Positions 8,062 to 15,200 of a stretch of 64,000 nucleotides of DNA are shown piece by piece. The stretch lies in NCBI RefSeq assembly GCF_950097975.1, contig NZ_CATNHF010000001.1, positions 372,001 through 436,000 on the forward strand, read 5' to 3'. The position numbers and the translations under genes are program-made. Below the pieces are notes generated by a model. The model had not been told where the DNA came from, did no database searches, and saw nothing but the letters and a program-made list of their open reading frames with translations. This DNA is from Microbacterium sp. T2.11-28 (lineage in GTDB: Bacteria; Actinomycetota; Actinomycetes; Actinomycetales; Microbacteriaceae). How positions within the stretch are numbered: position 1 is the stretch's first letter; each line of letters begins with the position of its first letter.

Positions 8062-8631
8062 ATGAACACCATGACCGAGCCGTCGGAGCGCAGCGACGCC
8101 GAACTCGTCGCTGCGGCGGCGAGCGGCAGCGAGCACGCCTTCCGCACGATCTACCGCACCTACGTGCGGCCGGTCTACTGGATCGCGCACGGCCTGGTGG
8201 GAAACCCCGCCGACGCCGAGGAGGTGACCCAGGAGACGTTCCTGGCCGCGTGGCGGAAGCTGCCCGGCATGGAACTGGCGGGCGACTCGCTGCTGCCCTG
8301 GCTGGTCACCATCTGCCGCTTCCAGTCCGCCAACCGCATCCGCCGCCAGCAGCGCGACCGCACCCACACCGCCGCCGCCGTCGAGGAGACGCTCCCGTCG
8401 ACCGTCGACGTCGAGCAGCAGGTGGTCACGTCGCAGCTGGTGGACCGCATCCTGCGCGAGGTCGCCACGCTCAGTCCCCTGGATCAGCAGATCTTCCGGC
8501 TGTGCGCCGCGGAGGGATACGCGTATCAGGCCGCCGCCGAGCAGCTCGGCGTGACCCATGGTGTCGTCCGCAATCGCCTCTCCCGGATCCGCACCCAGTT
8601 GCGGACCGCCGTCGAACCGGAGGGGACGTGA
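8062..8631 (+). CDS. ECF-type RNA polymerase sigma factor
   Basis: The 189-residue protein has both ECF sigma regions. Region 2 is seen in A-F-R-T-I-Y-R-T-Y-V-R-P-V-Y and D-A-E-E-V-T-Q-E-T-F-L-A-A-W-R (about residues 28-68). Region 4 is L-S-P-L-D-Q-Q-I-F-R-L followed by a helix-turn-helix (about 135-180). Three starts are possible (GTG 8047, ATG 8062, ATG 8071); 8062 is chosen because GAGAG sits 5 bases before it. Its stop overlaps the next gene by GTGA, so the two are coupled. No zinc-finger anti-sigma factor is next door; the DUF4349 membrane protein may take that role. Confidence 0.88.
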   Translation: MNTMTEPSERSDAELVAAAASGSEHAFRTIYRTYVRPVYWIAHGLVGNPADAEEVTQETFLAAWRKLPGMELAGDSLLPWLVTICRFQSANRIRRQQRDRTHTAAAVEETLPSTVDVEQQVVTSQLVDRILREVATLSPLDQQIFRLCAAEGYAYQAAAEQLGVTHGVVRNRLSRIRTQLRTAVEPEGT

Positions 8632-9791
8632 ACGAAGACATGGACACCGAGGACGTGACGCTGCCCGAACTCAGCGACGCGCGCATCGACGAGATCGAGG
8701 GCGTGCTCTTCCGGGCGATCGGACGGGAGCGACAGCGCGACGTCGCGGCACAGGAGCGCGCGCGACGTGCGCGGCGCGGCCGGCTGTGGCTCGGAACCGG
8801 GGGCGCCGCCGCCGTCATCGTCATCGCCGCCGTGCTCGCGCCGTCGATGCCGGCGATCATCGGCGGGATGGGAGGCGGAAGCGACGCCTCGACCGCAGAG
8901 GGCGCCCCCGACATCGCCCCTGCCGACGGCGGGGATCTCGGCGGCGCGGTCGATCAGGGCGGAAACGGCACGATGTCCGGCGAGGGCGCTTCCGAGGAGT
9001 CGGGCACCGCGCGGGAGATCATCGCGACCGCGTCGGCCACCGTCCGCGTGGCGGACGCCGAGGCGGCTGCGACCCGGATCGGCGAACTCGCGACGGGCGC
9101 GGGCGGCTACGTCGAGGCGATGAGCGTGGGCGGTGAGCGAGCGGTCCCCTACGACGACATGGTCGACGGAGGGATGGTCGACGATGGGATGGGCGGCGAT
9201 GCCGTGACGACGCCGTCGCCGTCGAGCGCGTGGATCACCGTCCGCGTGCCGGCCGCCGAGCTCGCCGACGTGACCGCCGCGCTGTCGGACGTCGGAGAGG
9301 TCACCGCCTCGCAGATCGACCGCCGCGACGTGACGTCGGAGGCGATCGACCTGCGCGCCCGTGTCGAGGCGCTGGAGGCCTCGGTGGCCCGCCTGACGGA
9401 TCTCGTCGGCGAGGCGGAGTCCACCGCCGATCTCATCGCCGCCGAAGACGCGCTCGCGACGCGCCAGTCCGACCTCGAGGCCTACCAGCAGCAGCTGAAG
9501 TACCTCGACGAGCAGGTCGGGATGTCGACGCTCACGGTCTCGCTGTTCGAGCCGAGCCCCGTCGTGACGGCCGACCCCGCCGGGTTCGGCGACGGTATCG
9601 CGGCGGGCTGGGGCGGGCTCGTGGCGACGCTCAACGGTCTCGTCATCGCGCTGGGGTTCCTTCTCCCCTGGCTCGCCGTCATCGCCGTCGCCGCGACGAT
9701 CGTGTGGGGCGTCCGCCGAGTGATCCGACGGCGGCGAACCGCGGCCGCCGCTGCCGGCACGCCCGATTCGGACGCTCCCCCGGCCGGCTGA
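8628..9791 (+). CDS. DUF4349 membrane protein, partner of the sigma factor
   Basis: The GTG start at 8628, behind GGAGGGGAC, overlaps the sigma-factor stop. The 387-residue product has a short charged cytoplasmic N-terminus and a first membrane segment at about residues 50-70. An Asp/Gly/Met-rich outer region follows. A DUF4349-like domain then carries a coiled coil around residues 235-300. A second membrane segment near 335-370 ends in a basic R-R-V-I-R-R-R-R-T tail. DUF4349 proteins are of unknown function. Coupling to a sigma factor and exposure on both membrane faces suggest a sensor or an unusual anti-sigma factor, which is inference. Confidence 0.85.
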   Translation: MNEDMDTEDVTLPELSDARIDEIEGVLFRAIGRERQRDVAAQERARRARRGRLWLGTGGAAAVIVIAAVLAPSMPAIIGGMGGGSDASTAEGAPDIAPADGGDLGGAVDQGGNGTMSGEGASEESGTAREIIATASATVRVADAEAAATRIGELATGAGGYVEAMSVGGERAVPYDDMVDGGMVDDGMGGDAVTTPSPSSAWITVRVPAAELADVTAALSDVGEVTASQIDRRDVTSEAIDLRARVEALEASVARLTDLVGEAESTADLIAAEDALATRQSDLEAYQQQLKYLDEQVGMSTLTVSLFEPSPVVTADPAGFGDGIAAGWGGLVATLNGLVIALGFLLPWLAVIAVAATIVWGVRRVIRRRRTAAAAAGTPDSDAPPAG

Positions 9792-9805
9792 ACGCCGCCG
9801 GAGAC

Positions 9806-9840
9806 CACGAAACGCCCGTCCAGTGGACGGGCGTTTCGTG
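9806..9840. terminator. bidirectional hairpin terminator
   Basis: Perfect 17-bp inverted repeat (CACGAAACGCCCGTCCA and its complement) separated by one base, with T-rich arm ends. It lies between the plus-strand DUF4349 gene and the minus-strand tRNA-Glu and can serve both. Confidence 0.9.
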
Positions 9841-9843
9841 TGT

Positions 9844-9919
9844 TGGTGACCCCAGCGGGATTCGAACCCGCGTTACCGCCGTGAGAGGGCGGCGTACTAG
9901 GCCGCTATACGATGGGGCC
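9844..9919 (-). tRNA. tRNA-Glu (CTC anticodon)
   Basis: The cloverleaf reads from 9919: acceptor GGCCCCA pairs with TGGGGTC. The anticodon stem-loop CCGCC-CTCTCAC-GGCGG gives anticodon CTC, which reads GAG. The T-arm is GCGGG-TTCGAAT-CCCGC. The 3' CCA is encoded (9844-9846). Confidence 0.95.
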
Positions 9920-9936
9920 GATCAGGCAACCGTTCG

Positions 9937-9966
9937 ATTATGCCATGGTCTCCGCGCCTCGTCCAA
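9937..9966 (-). promoter_or_regulatory. promoter of tRNA-Glu
   Basis: A -35 box TTGGAC (9961-9966), an 18-base spacer and a -10 box CATAAT (9937-9942) lie upstream of the tRNA. The predicted start is about 10 bases before the mature 5' end. It is the clearest sigma-70-type promoter in the window. Confidence 0.65.
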
Positions 9967-10063
9967 ATCGAGGCCGCACCCGCGACGGGAGGCCGCGGCA
10001 CGCCGACTCCGACGCACCGTGCGCGTCGTTGACTCCGACCCTCGGGGCGCGTTGACTGAGGGG

Positions 10064-10702
10064 ATGCGCGTCACGAAGCACGAACATGCCTGCCTCCGCA
10101 TCGAATCCGAGGGTCGTACGCTCCTCGTCGATCCCGGCGGGTTCACCCTCCCCCTCCACGATCTGCGCCGTGTCGTCGGTGTGGTGCTCACGCACGAGCA
10201 CCCCGACCACTGGACGCCCGAGCATCTGCAGCGGATCGTCGACGCCTTCCCCGACGTGCCCATCTACGCTCCCGCCGGCGTGGCGGCGGCGGCCGCCGGC
10301 TTCCGGATCTCCGTGGTCTCCCCCGGCGACCGCGTCGACGTCGAGCCCTTCACGCTCGAGTTCTTCGGCGGCACCCACAACGTGATCCACTCCTCGATGC
10401 CGACCGTCGACAACGTGGGCGTCCTCGTCGACGGCACGTTCTACTACCCGGGCGACTCGTACGCGGTGCCCGCGGGCGTCGAGGTCGGACTGCTGGCCGC
10501 TCCCATCGGCGCCCCCTGGCTGAAGATCGGCGAGGCGATGGACTTCGTGCTGGAGGTGGCGCCGCGGCGCGCCTTCGGCACGCACGAGATGACGCTCTCG
10601 CGCATCGGCCTGGACATGCACCGTCAACGCCTGACCTGGGCGACCGAGCAGGGCGGCGGCGAGTTCGTCGCGCTCGAGCCCGGCGAGAGCATCGACCTCT
10701 AG
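10064..10702 (+). CDS. metallo-beta-lactamase-fold hydrolase
   Basis: The 212-residue protein has the metal-binding T-H-E-H-P-D-H-W motif near residue 44. Further metal ligands are visible as G-G-T-H-N-V-I (about 106) and Y-Y-P-G-D-S-Y (about 127), with a late G-T-H-E-M. This is the compact UlaG/YtnP-like layout of MBL-fold hydrolases. The ATG at 10064 follows a GAGGGG sequence. Substrate is unknown; nothing in the neighbourhood (tRNA-Glu, ptsH) points to one. It is monocistronic with a strong terminator immediately after. Confidence 0.85.
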   Translation: MRVTKHEHACLRIESEGRTLLVDPGGFTLPLHDLRRVVGVVLTHEHPDHWTPEHLQRIVDAFPDVPIYAPAGVAAAAAGFRISVVSPGDRVDVEPFTLEFFGGTHNVIHSSMPTVDNVGVLVDGTFYYPGDSYAVPAGVEVGLLAAPIGAPWLKIGEAMDFVLEVAPRRAFGTHEMTLSRIGLDMHRQRLTWATEQGGGEFVALEPGESIDL

Positions 10703-10715
10703 CCGCCGTACGGGA

Positions 10716-10758
10716 AAAGACGGATGCCGCGGGCTCTCGCTCCGCGGCATCCGTCTTT
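10716..10758. terminator. bidirectional hairpin terminator
   Basis: Arms AAAGACGGATGCCGCGG (10716-10732) and its exact complement (10742-10758) with a 9-base loop. The stem ends in AAA/TTT, so it works for both converging genes, the MBL hydrolase and ptsH. Confidence 0.9.
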
Positions 10759-10769
10759 CGCTCTGAGGA

Positions 10770-11039
10770 TCACTCGGCGTCGTGGTCCGTCTCCAGGAAC
10801 GCGACCAGGGAGTCCAGCGCCTCTTCGGCGCCCTCCCCCTCCGCCTTGAGGGTGACGACCGTGCCCTGCGTCGCCCCGAGGCCCATCAGCGTCAGGATGC
10901 TGCCGGCGTTCAGGTCGGGACCGCCCTCCACGGCGATCGTCACGGGCACACCGGTCGCCTGGACCGCCTGGACGAAGAGCTTGGCGGGGCGGGCGTGCAG
11001 CCCGGAGCTGCTCGCGACGGTGGCGGTGCGTTCTGCCAT
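10770..11039 (-). CDS. ptsH: phosphocarrier protein HPr
   Basis: HPr passes phosphate from enzyme I to the sugar-specific EIIA domains of the phosphotransferase system. The 89-residue protein carries the active-site His15 in S-G-L-H-A-R-P-A. Ser47 in N-A-G-S-I-L-T-L-M-G-L corresponds to the regulatory serine of Gram-positive HPr. It is last in the fruR-fruK-fruA-ptsH run, 31 bases after fruA. Enzyme I is not encoded in this window. Confidence 0.95.
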   Translation of the reverse strand: MAERTATVASSSGLHARPAKLFVQAVQATGVPVTIAVEGGPDLNAGSILTLMGLGATQGTVVTLKAEGEGAEEALDSLVAFLETDHDAE

Positions 11040-11070
11040 GGTGTTCCTCCTTGGATCGGTGACTACGAGC

Positions 11071-13098
11071 CTATGCCGTGACGGCCGTGGCCGGCACCTC
11101 GGCATTCCCGTCGATAACCTCCGCGGCAGGGCGGCGGTGCGCGAAGCGCTTGAGCAGCACGACGAGCACGGCGCTGACGACGGTGCCGATCGCGATCGAG
11201 AGCACCCACAGCCAGAAGTTGTCGATCGCGAAGAACACGAACACACCGCCGTGCGGGGCCTTGGAGGTCACGGCGAACGCCATCGACAGCGCTCCGGTGA
11301 CCGCGCCGCCCACCATCGCCGCGGGGATCACGCGCAGGACGTCGGCGGCGGCGAACGGGATCGCGCCCTCCGAGATGAAGGCGGCCCCCAGCAGCCAGGC
11401 CGCCTTGCCGTTCTCGCGCTCCGGCTCGGTGAACAGCTTCCGGTCGAGCACCGTGGAGGCCAGCGCCATCGCGAGAGGAGGAACCATGCCCGCAGCCATG
11501 ACCGCCGCCATGATCTGCAGGTAGCGCTCGTCGCCGGCGATCCCGGCGGCGAGGTTCGCCGTCGCGAAGCCGTACGCGACCTTGTTGACGGGCCCGCCGA
11601 GGTCGAAGCACATCATGAGGCCGAGGATCACGCCGAGGATCACGACGCCCGCGCCGGTGAGGCTGCCGAGCCAGTCGTTGAGAACCGTCATGAGCCACGC
11701 GATCGGGCCGCCGAGGACCATCAGCAGCAGGCCCGAGGCGAAGATCGAGGCCAGGAGCGGGATGATGACGACCGGCATCAGGCCTCGCAGCCAGCGCGGG
11801 ACCTCGAGACGGTTGAGCCACCAGGCGGCCAGACCGGCGAGCAGACCGCCGACGATGCCGCCGAGGAAGCCGGCGCCCATGAAGGCGGCCACCGCACCGG
11901 CGACGAAGCCGGGCGCGATGCCCGGGCGGTCGGCCATGCCATAGGCGATGTAGCCCGCCAGCGCCGGCACGAGGAAGCCGAAGGACAGGCCACCGATCTT
12001 GAACGCCACGGCGCCCAGGTAGACGGCCAGCGAGTTGTCGCCGAGCGCCCAGAGGGTCGAGGACGCCAGGACATCGTCGGCGTTGAAGGCGATCTCGTAG
12101 CCGCCCAGGAGGAAGCCGAGGGCGATGAGGAGGCCGCCGCCGGCGACGAACGGGATCATGTAGCTGACACCGGTGAGGAGGGCCCGCTTGACGCTCCCGC
12201 CGAGGGAGGTCGGCGCCGCCGTGGCGGTCGCACCGGTCGCCGCGGCCGCGCTCACGCGGGCCGCCCCGGGGTTCTTCGCCGCCGCCACCGCCTCGGCGAT
12301 GAGCTGCGCGGGCTGCTCGATCCCTCGCTTCACCCCCGAGCGGACGACGGGCTTGCCCGCGAAGCGCTGCTGCTCGCGCACGTCGACGTCCACGGCGAAG
12401 ATCACCGCGTCGGCCTGATCGATGATGGCGGGATCGATCGCCTTGTACCCGCTGGAGCCCTGGGGCTCGACGACCAGGTCGACGCCCTCCTTGGCGCCCG
12501 CGGCCGACAGCGCGTCGGCCGCCATGAAGGTGTGGGCGATCCCTGTGGCGCACGCCGTGACCGCGACGATGCGGGCCGGACGGCCGTCGATCTGGTGCGC
12601 CGCATCGGCAGCGGCCGCGGAGGGAGCCGCGGCCGCGGCCGGGGGTGCATCAGAGACGGCGGCGCGCACGAGGGCAACGATCTCCTCGGCGGTGCTCGCC
12701 GAGCGGAGCCCCGCGGTGAAGTCGTCGCGCATGAAGCTGCGCGCGAGCTTCGACAGCACGGCGAGGTGCTCCTCCGCGGCGGTGTCCGGGGCCGCGATCA
12801 GGAACACGAGGTCAGCCGGACCGTCGGGGGCGCCGAAGTCGACGCCCGGCTTCAGACGCGCGAAGGCGAGGGTCGCCTCGGTGACGGCCGCGCTCTTCGC
12901 GTGGGGGATGGCGATGCCGCCGGGGAGTCCGGTCTCGTCCTTCTCCTCTCGCGCCCAGGCGTCTCGCGCCAGCGCGCCGGCGTCGGTGGCGCGCCCCTGC
13001 GCGGCGACGCGCGCCGCGAGGGCGTCGATGACGGCGCGCTTGTCGGCGCCGAGCGGCTCGTCGAGACTGACGAGAGCCGCGGTGATGATCTCTGACAC
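11071..13098 (-). CDS. fruA: PTS fructose transporter, EIIA-EIIB-EIIC fusion
   Basis: This 675-residue permease imports fructose while phosphorylating it to fructose 1-phosphate. The domain order is EIIA (about 1-148, active His66 in I-P-H-A-K-S), an Ala-rich linker, EIIB (about 175-270, phospho-Cys183 in T-A-C-A-T-G-I-A-H-T), then the membrane EIIC domain. The start is GTG at 13098 behind GGAGG. It follows fruK, whose substrate is its product, and precedes ptsH, so a whole fructose uptake route is encoded together. Confidence 0.95.
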   Translation of the reverse strand: MSEIITAALVSLDEPLGADKRAVIDALAARVAAQGRATDAGALARDAWAREEKDETGLPGGIAIPHAKSAAVTEATLAFARLKPGVDFGAPDGPADLVFLIAAPDTAAEEHLAVLSKLARSFMRDDFTAGLRSASTAEEIVALVRAAVSDAPPAAAAAPSAAAADAAHQIDGRPARIVAVTACATGIAHTFMAADALSAAGAKEGVDLVVEPQGSSGYKAIDPAIIDQADAVIFAVDVDVREQQRFAGKPVVRSGVKRGIEQPAQLIAEAVAAAKNPGAARVSAAAATGATATAAPTSLGGSVKRALLTGVSYMIPFVAGGGLLIALGFLLGGYEIAFNADDVLASSTLWALGDNSLAVYLGAVAFKIGGLSFGFLVPALAGYIAYGMADRPGIAPGFVAGAVAAFMGAGFLGGIVGGLLAGLAAWWLNRLEVPRWLRGLMPVVIIPLLASIFASGLLLMVLGGPIAWLMTVLNDWLGSLTGAGVVILGVILGLMMCFDLGGPVNKVAYGFATANLAAGIAGDERYLQIMAAVMAAGMVPPLAMALASTVLDRKLFTEPERENGKAAWLLGAAFISEGAIPFAAADVLRVIPAAMVGGAVTGALSMAFAVTSKAPHGGVFVFFAIDNFWLWVLSIAIGTVVSAVLVVLLKRFAHRRPAAEVIDGNAEVPATAVTA

Positions 13099-13123
13099 GG
13101 TGACCTCCAGTGGTCGATTTGTC

Positions 13124-14074
13124 TTAGGTGAGGAGCGGACGGACCGGCACGTCGCCGGGGGGTAGGTCTGCGGGGGTGGGCGGCTGGGTGCCCGGCAGCG
13201 AGGCGGCAGCGGACCCGTAGCGGATGCCGCCGCGCACGCGGTCGGCGGGCTCCGCGCCCGCGGCGACGGCGAGCAGGAAGCCGGCCAGCGAGCTGTCCCC
13301 CGCTCCCACGGTGCTGCGCACCTGAATCGGGGGCGGCGTGCCGTGCCACGCGCCGTCCGCGGTGACGAGGACCGCGCCCTCACCGCCGAGCGTGACGAAG
13401 GCGGCACGGACCTGCCCGGGGACGAGGCGACGCGCCACGGCCAGGACGGCGTCGGCCAGGGGCGCGCCGGGGTCGAGGGCGACGCCGGCGAGCTCGGCGA
13501 GCTCGTCCTCGTTGGGCTTGATGAGGTCGGCGCCGCCGTCGGACACGACGGCGTGCAGGGCCGGCCCCGAGGTGTCGACCGCGATCGCCGGCGCGTGGGC
13601 GCCCCAGCGGTCGCGGACGGCATGGATGACGCGCACGTAGTAGTCGGCGGGCAGTCCCGGCGCCAGCGACCCCGCCAGCACGAGCCAGTCGGCCCCGCCC
13701 GAGGTCTCGACCACCGCGTCGGTGAGAGCCTGGGCATCGGCCTCGGTGAGCGCGATACCCGGAAGGTTGAGCTTGGTCGTGACGCCCTCGGGATCGGCGA
13801 TCGTGATGTTGGCGCGCGCGGGCCCGTGGACGCGGACCGTCCGGACAGGAAGCCGCGCGCCGCGCAGCGCCGCGGCGAACGGGTCGCTCTCGTCGAGCGG
13901 GAGCACGGCCACCGTGGGGTGGCCGGCGGCGGCGATCACACGGGCGACGTTGATGCCCTTGCCCCCGGCGTCCTCCCGGGCGCCGATGGCCGCCTGCACC
14001 TCGCCCACGCGCAACGGCTCGCCGAGGCTGATCGTGCGATCGAGCGACGGGTTGGTGGTGACGGTGACGATCAT
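13124..14074 (-). CDS. fruK: 1-phosphofructokinase (PfkB family)
   Basis: FruK phosphorylates fructose 1-phosphate from FruA to fructose 1,6-bisphosphate, feeding glycolysis. The N-terminus T-T-N-P-S-L-D-R-T is the family hallmark. E-D-A-G-G-K-G-I-N-V-A-R is the PfkB substrate loop. The C-terminal T-V-G-A-G-D-S-S-L-A-G-F holds the catalytic Asp and anion hole. Its ATG overlaps the stop of the upstream DeoR-type regulator by ATGA. Tagatose or other 1-phosphosugars are conceivable substrates, but the operon makes fructose by far the best call. Confidence 0.93.
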   Translation of the reverse strand: MIVTVTTNPSLDRTISLGEPLRVGEVQAAIGAREDAGGKGINVARVIAAAGHPTVAVLPLDESDPFAAALRGARLPVRTVRVHGPARANITIADPEGVTTKLNLPGIALTEADAQALTDAVVETSGGADWLVLAGSLAPGLPADYYVRVIHAVRDRWGAHAPAIAVDTSGPALHAVVSDGGADLIKPNEDELAELAGVALDPGAPLADAVLAVARRLVPGQVRAAFVTLGGEGAVLVTADGAWHGTPPPIQVRSTVGAGDSSLAGFLLAVAAGAEPADRVRGGIRYGSAAASLPGTQPPTPADLPPGDVPVRPLLT

Positions 14075-14853
14075 GCGACGAGGACCTCCACATCGGCCTC
14101 GTCCAGCGCGCGGGCGAGTTCGCCGTCCGGCGCGGCGTCGGTGATGAGCACGTCGACGGCGGCCAGCGGTGCGAAGGACACGAGCAGCTCGGCGTCGAAC
14201 TTCTCCGCGTCCGCGACGACGACGATCCGGCGGGCTGCGGCGACGATGGCGCGCTTGACGGCGGCCTCGTCGGGGTCGGGAGTGCTGAGACCGAATGCGC
14301 CGGAGATGCCGTTCACGCCGACGAAGGCCGTGTCCGGCCGCAGGCGCGAGACGGCCTCGACCGTCTGCGCTCCGACCGCAGCGGCCGTGAGTCCGCGGAC
14401 GCGCCCGCCGATGGCGGTGAGCCCCAGGTGCGGCACCCCGGCGAGGGTGTGGGCGACGGTCATCGAGTGGGTCACCACTTCGAGAGCTCCGGCGACCCGG
14501 CTCTCGCGGGCGAGAATCTGCGCGATCGCCGCGGTTGTCGTGCCGGCGTCGAGGTACACGGCGCCGTCGAGGCCGGAGCCGAGTAGCTCCACGGCGGCCT
14601 GCGCGATCGCCTGCTTGGCGCCGCTGCGCACGCCGGCGCGCTCGGCGAACGAGGACTCGACGGTGCTGACGCGGGAGCGGCTGACGGCGCCGCCGTGCAC
14701 ACGGCGCACGAGTCCGGTGCGCTCGAGGTGCGCGAGGTCACGGCGCACGGTCTCGGTGGTGACCCCGAAGCGATCGGCGAGGTCGACCACGGCGACACGA
14801 CCGTCGGCGGCGATGAGCTGCTCGATCTGCTGCTGGCGCTCCGTTGCGTACAT
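14071..14853 (-). CDS. fruR: DeoR-family regulator of the fructose operon
   Basis: The 260-residue protein has the DeoR N-terminal helix-turn-helix, with R-Q-Q-Q-I-E-Q-L-I, V-T-T-E-T-V-R-R-D-L and V-H-G-G-A at about residues 5-55. A sugar-phosphate isomerase-like sensor domain with L-D-A-G-T-T-T and I-G-G follows. The start at 14853 follows AGGAGGACCAC, an excellent ribosome site. It heads the fru operon and overlaps fruK, so it probably represses its own operon and responds to a fructose phosphate. The paired direct repeats just upstream are its likely binding sites. Confidence 0.88.
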   Translation of the reverse strand: MYATERQQQIEQLIAADGRVAVVDLADRFGVTTETVRRDLAHLERTGLVRRVHGGAVSRSRVSTVESSFAERAGVRSGAKQAIAQAAVELLGSGLDGAVYLDAGTTTAAIAQILARESRVAGALEVVTHSMTVAHTLAGVPHLGLTAIGGRVRGLTAAAVGAQTVEAVSRLRPDTAFVGVNGISGAFGLSTPDPDEAAVKRAIVAAARRIVVVADAEKFDAELLVSFAPLAAVDVLITDAAPDGELARALDEADVEVLVA

Positions 14854-15200
14854 GTGGTCCTCCTCGAACAAGCCACACATTACAACACAGTCCCACATAT
14901 CACAACAGTCAGCACGTCGCCGCCGGGTGGGCCCGCTTCGCGTGCGCCCCGGGCTCGTTTTGTGAATGGTCTACAAGACACTCAGCGCCACCTTGCGTGA
15001 GACTTGGTGCCACCGCGCAGAACATCGCCGGCGTCCCCGGCATCGCCCCGACGGGCTGTTAGCGTCGTCACGCTTCACGACACATCCACGGTGCGCAGCG
15101 ACGCTCACCGGGAGTCCGGTCCCCCGAAGACCGGCGTCGACGGGTCCCCCTGGAGCGTCCTCGCGCCTGCCCTCGGCAGGCCCTCACGATGGAGTCCTCA
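14854..15200. other. 347-base intergenic region between fruR and the Gly-heptad gene
   Basis: This divergent gap holds the fruR-side direct repeats at 14876-14910. No further gene is convincing: the short frames across 14940-15190 have no ribosome site and no recognisable product. GGCAGGCCCTCACG precedes an upstream ATG at 15189 of the plus-strand gene. The rest shows nothing I can name. Confidence 0.6.
14876..14910 (-). promoter_or_regulatory. tandem operator-like direct repeats upstream of fruR
   Basis: Two 17-base copies, CACATTACAACACAGTC (14876-14892) and CACATATCACAACAGTC (14894-14910), match at 13 of 17 positions and are offset by 18 bases. They are AT-richer than their surroundings and lie 23-57 bases before the fruR start. 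DeoR-family proteins often bind such repeats, so autoregulation of the fru operon is likely. Confidence 0.5.

Noticed and set aside
9844-9919. tRNA-Glu as an integration site
   Set aside because: No integrase or foreign-looking DNA adjoins it; the same holds for tRNA-Gln and tRNA-Lys.
10846-13095. 749-codon plus-strand frame opposite fruA
   Set aside because: The fruA strand has all PTS active-site motifs; the other strand encodes a charged low-complexity product with no ribosome site.
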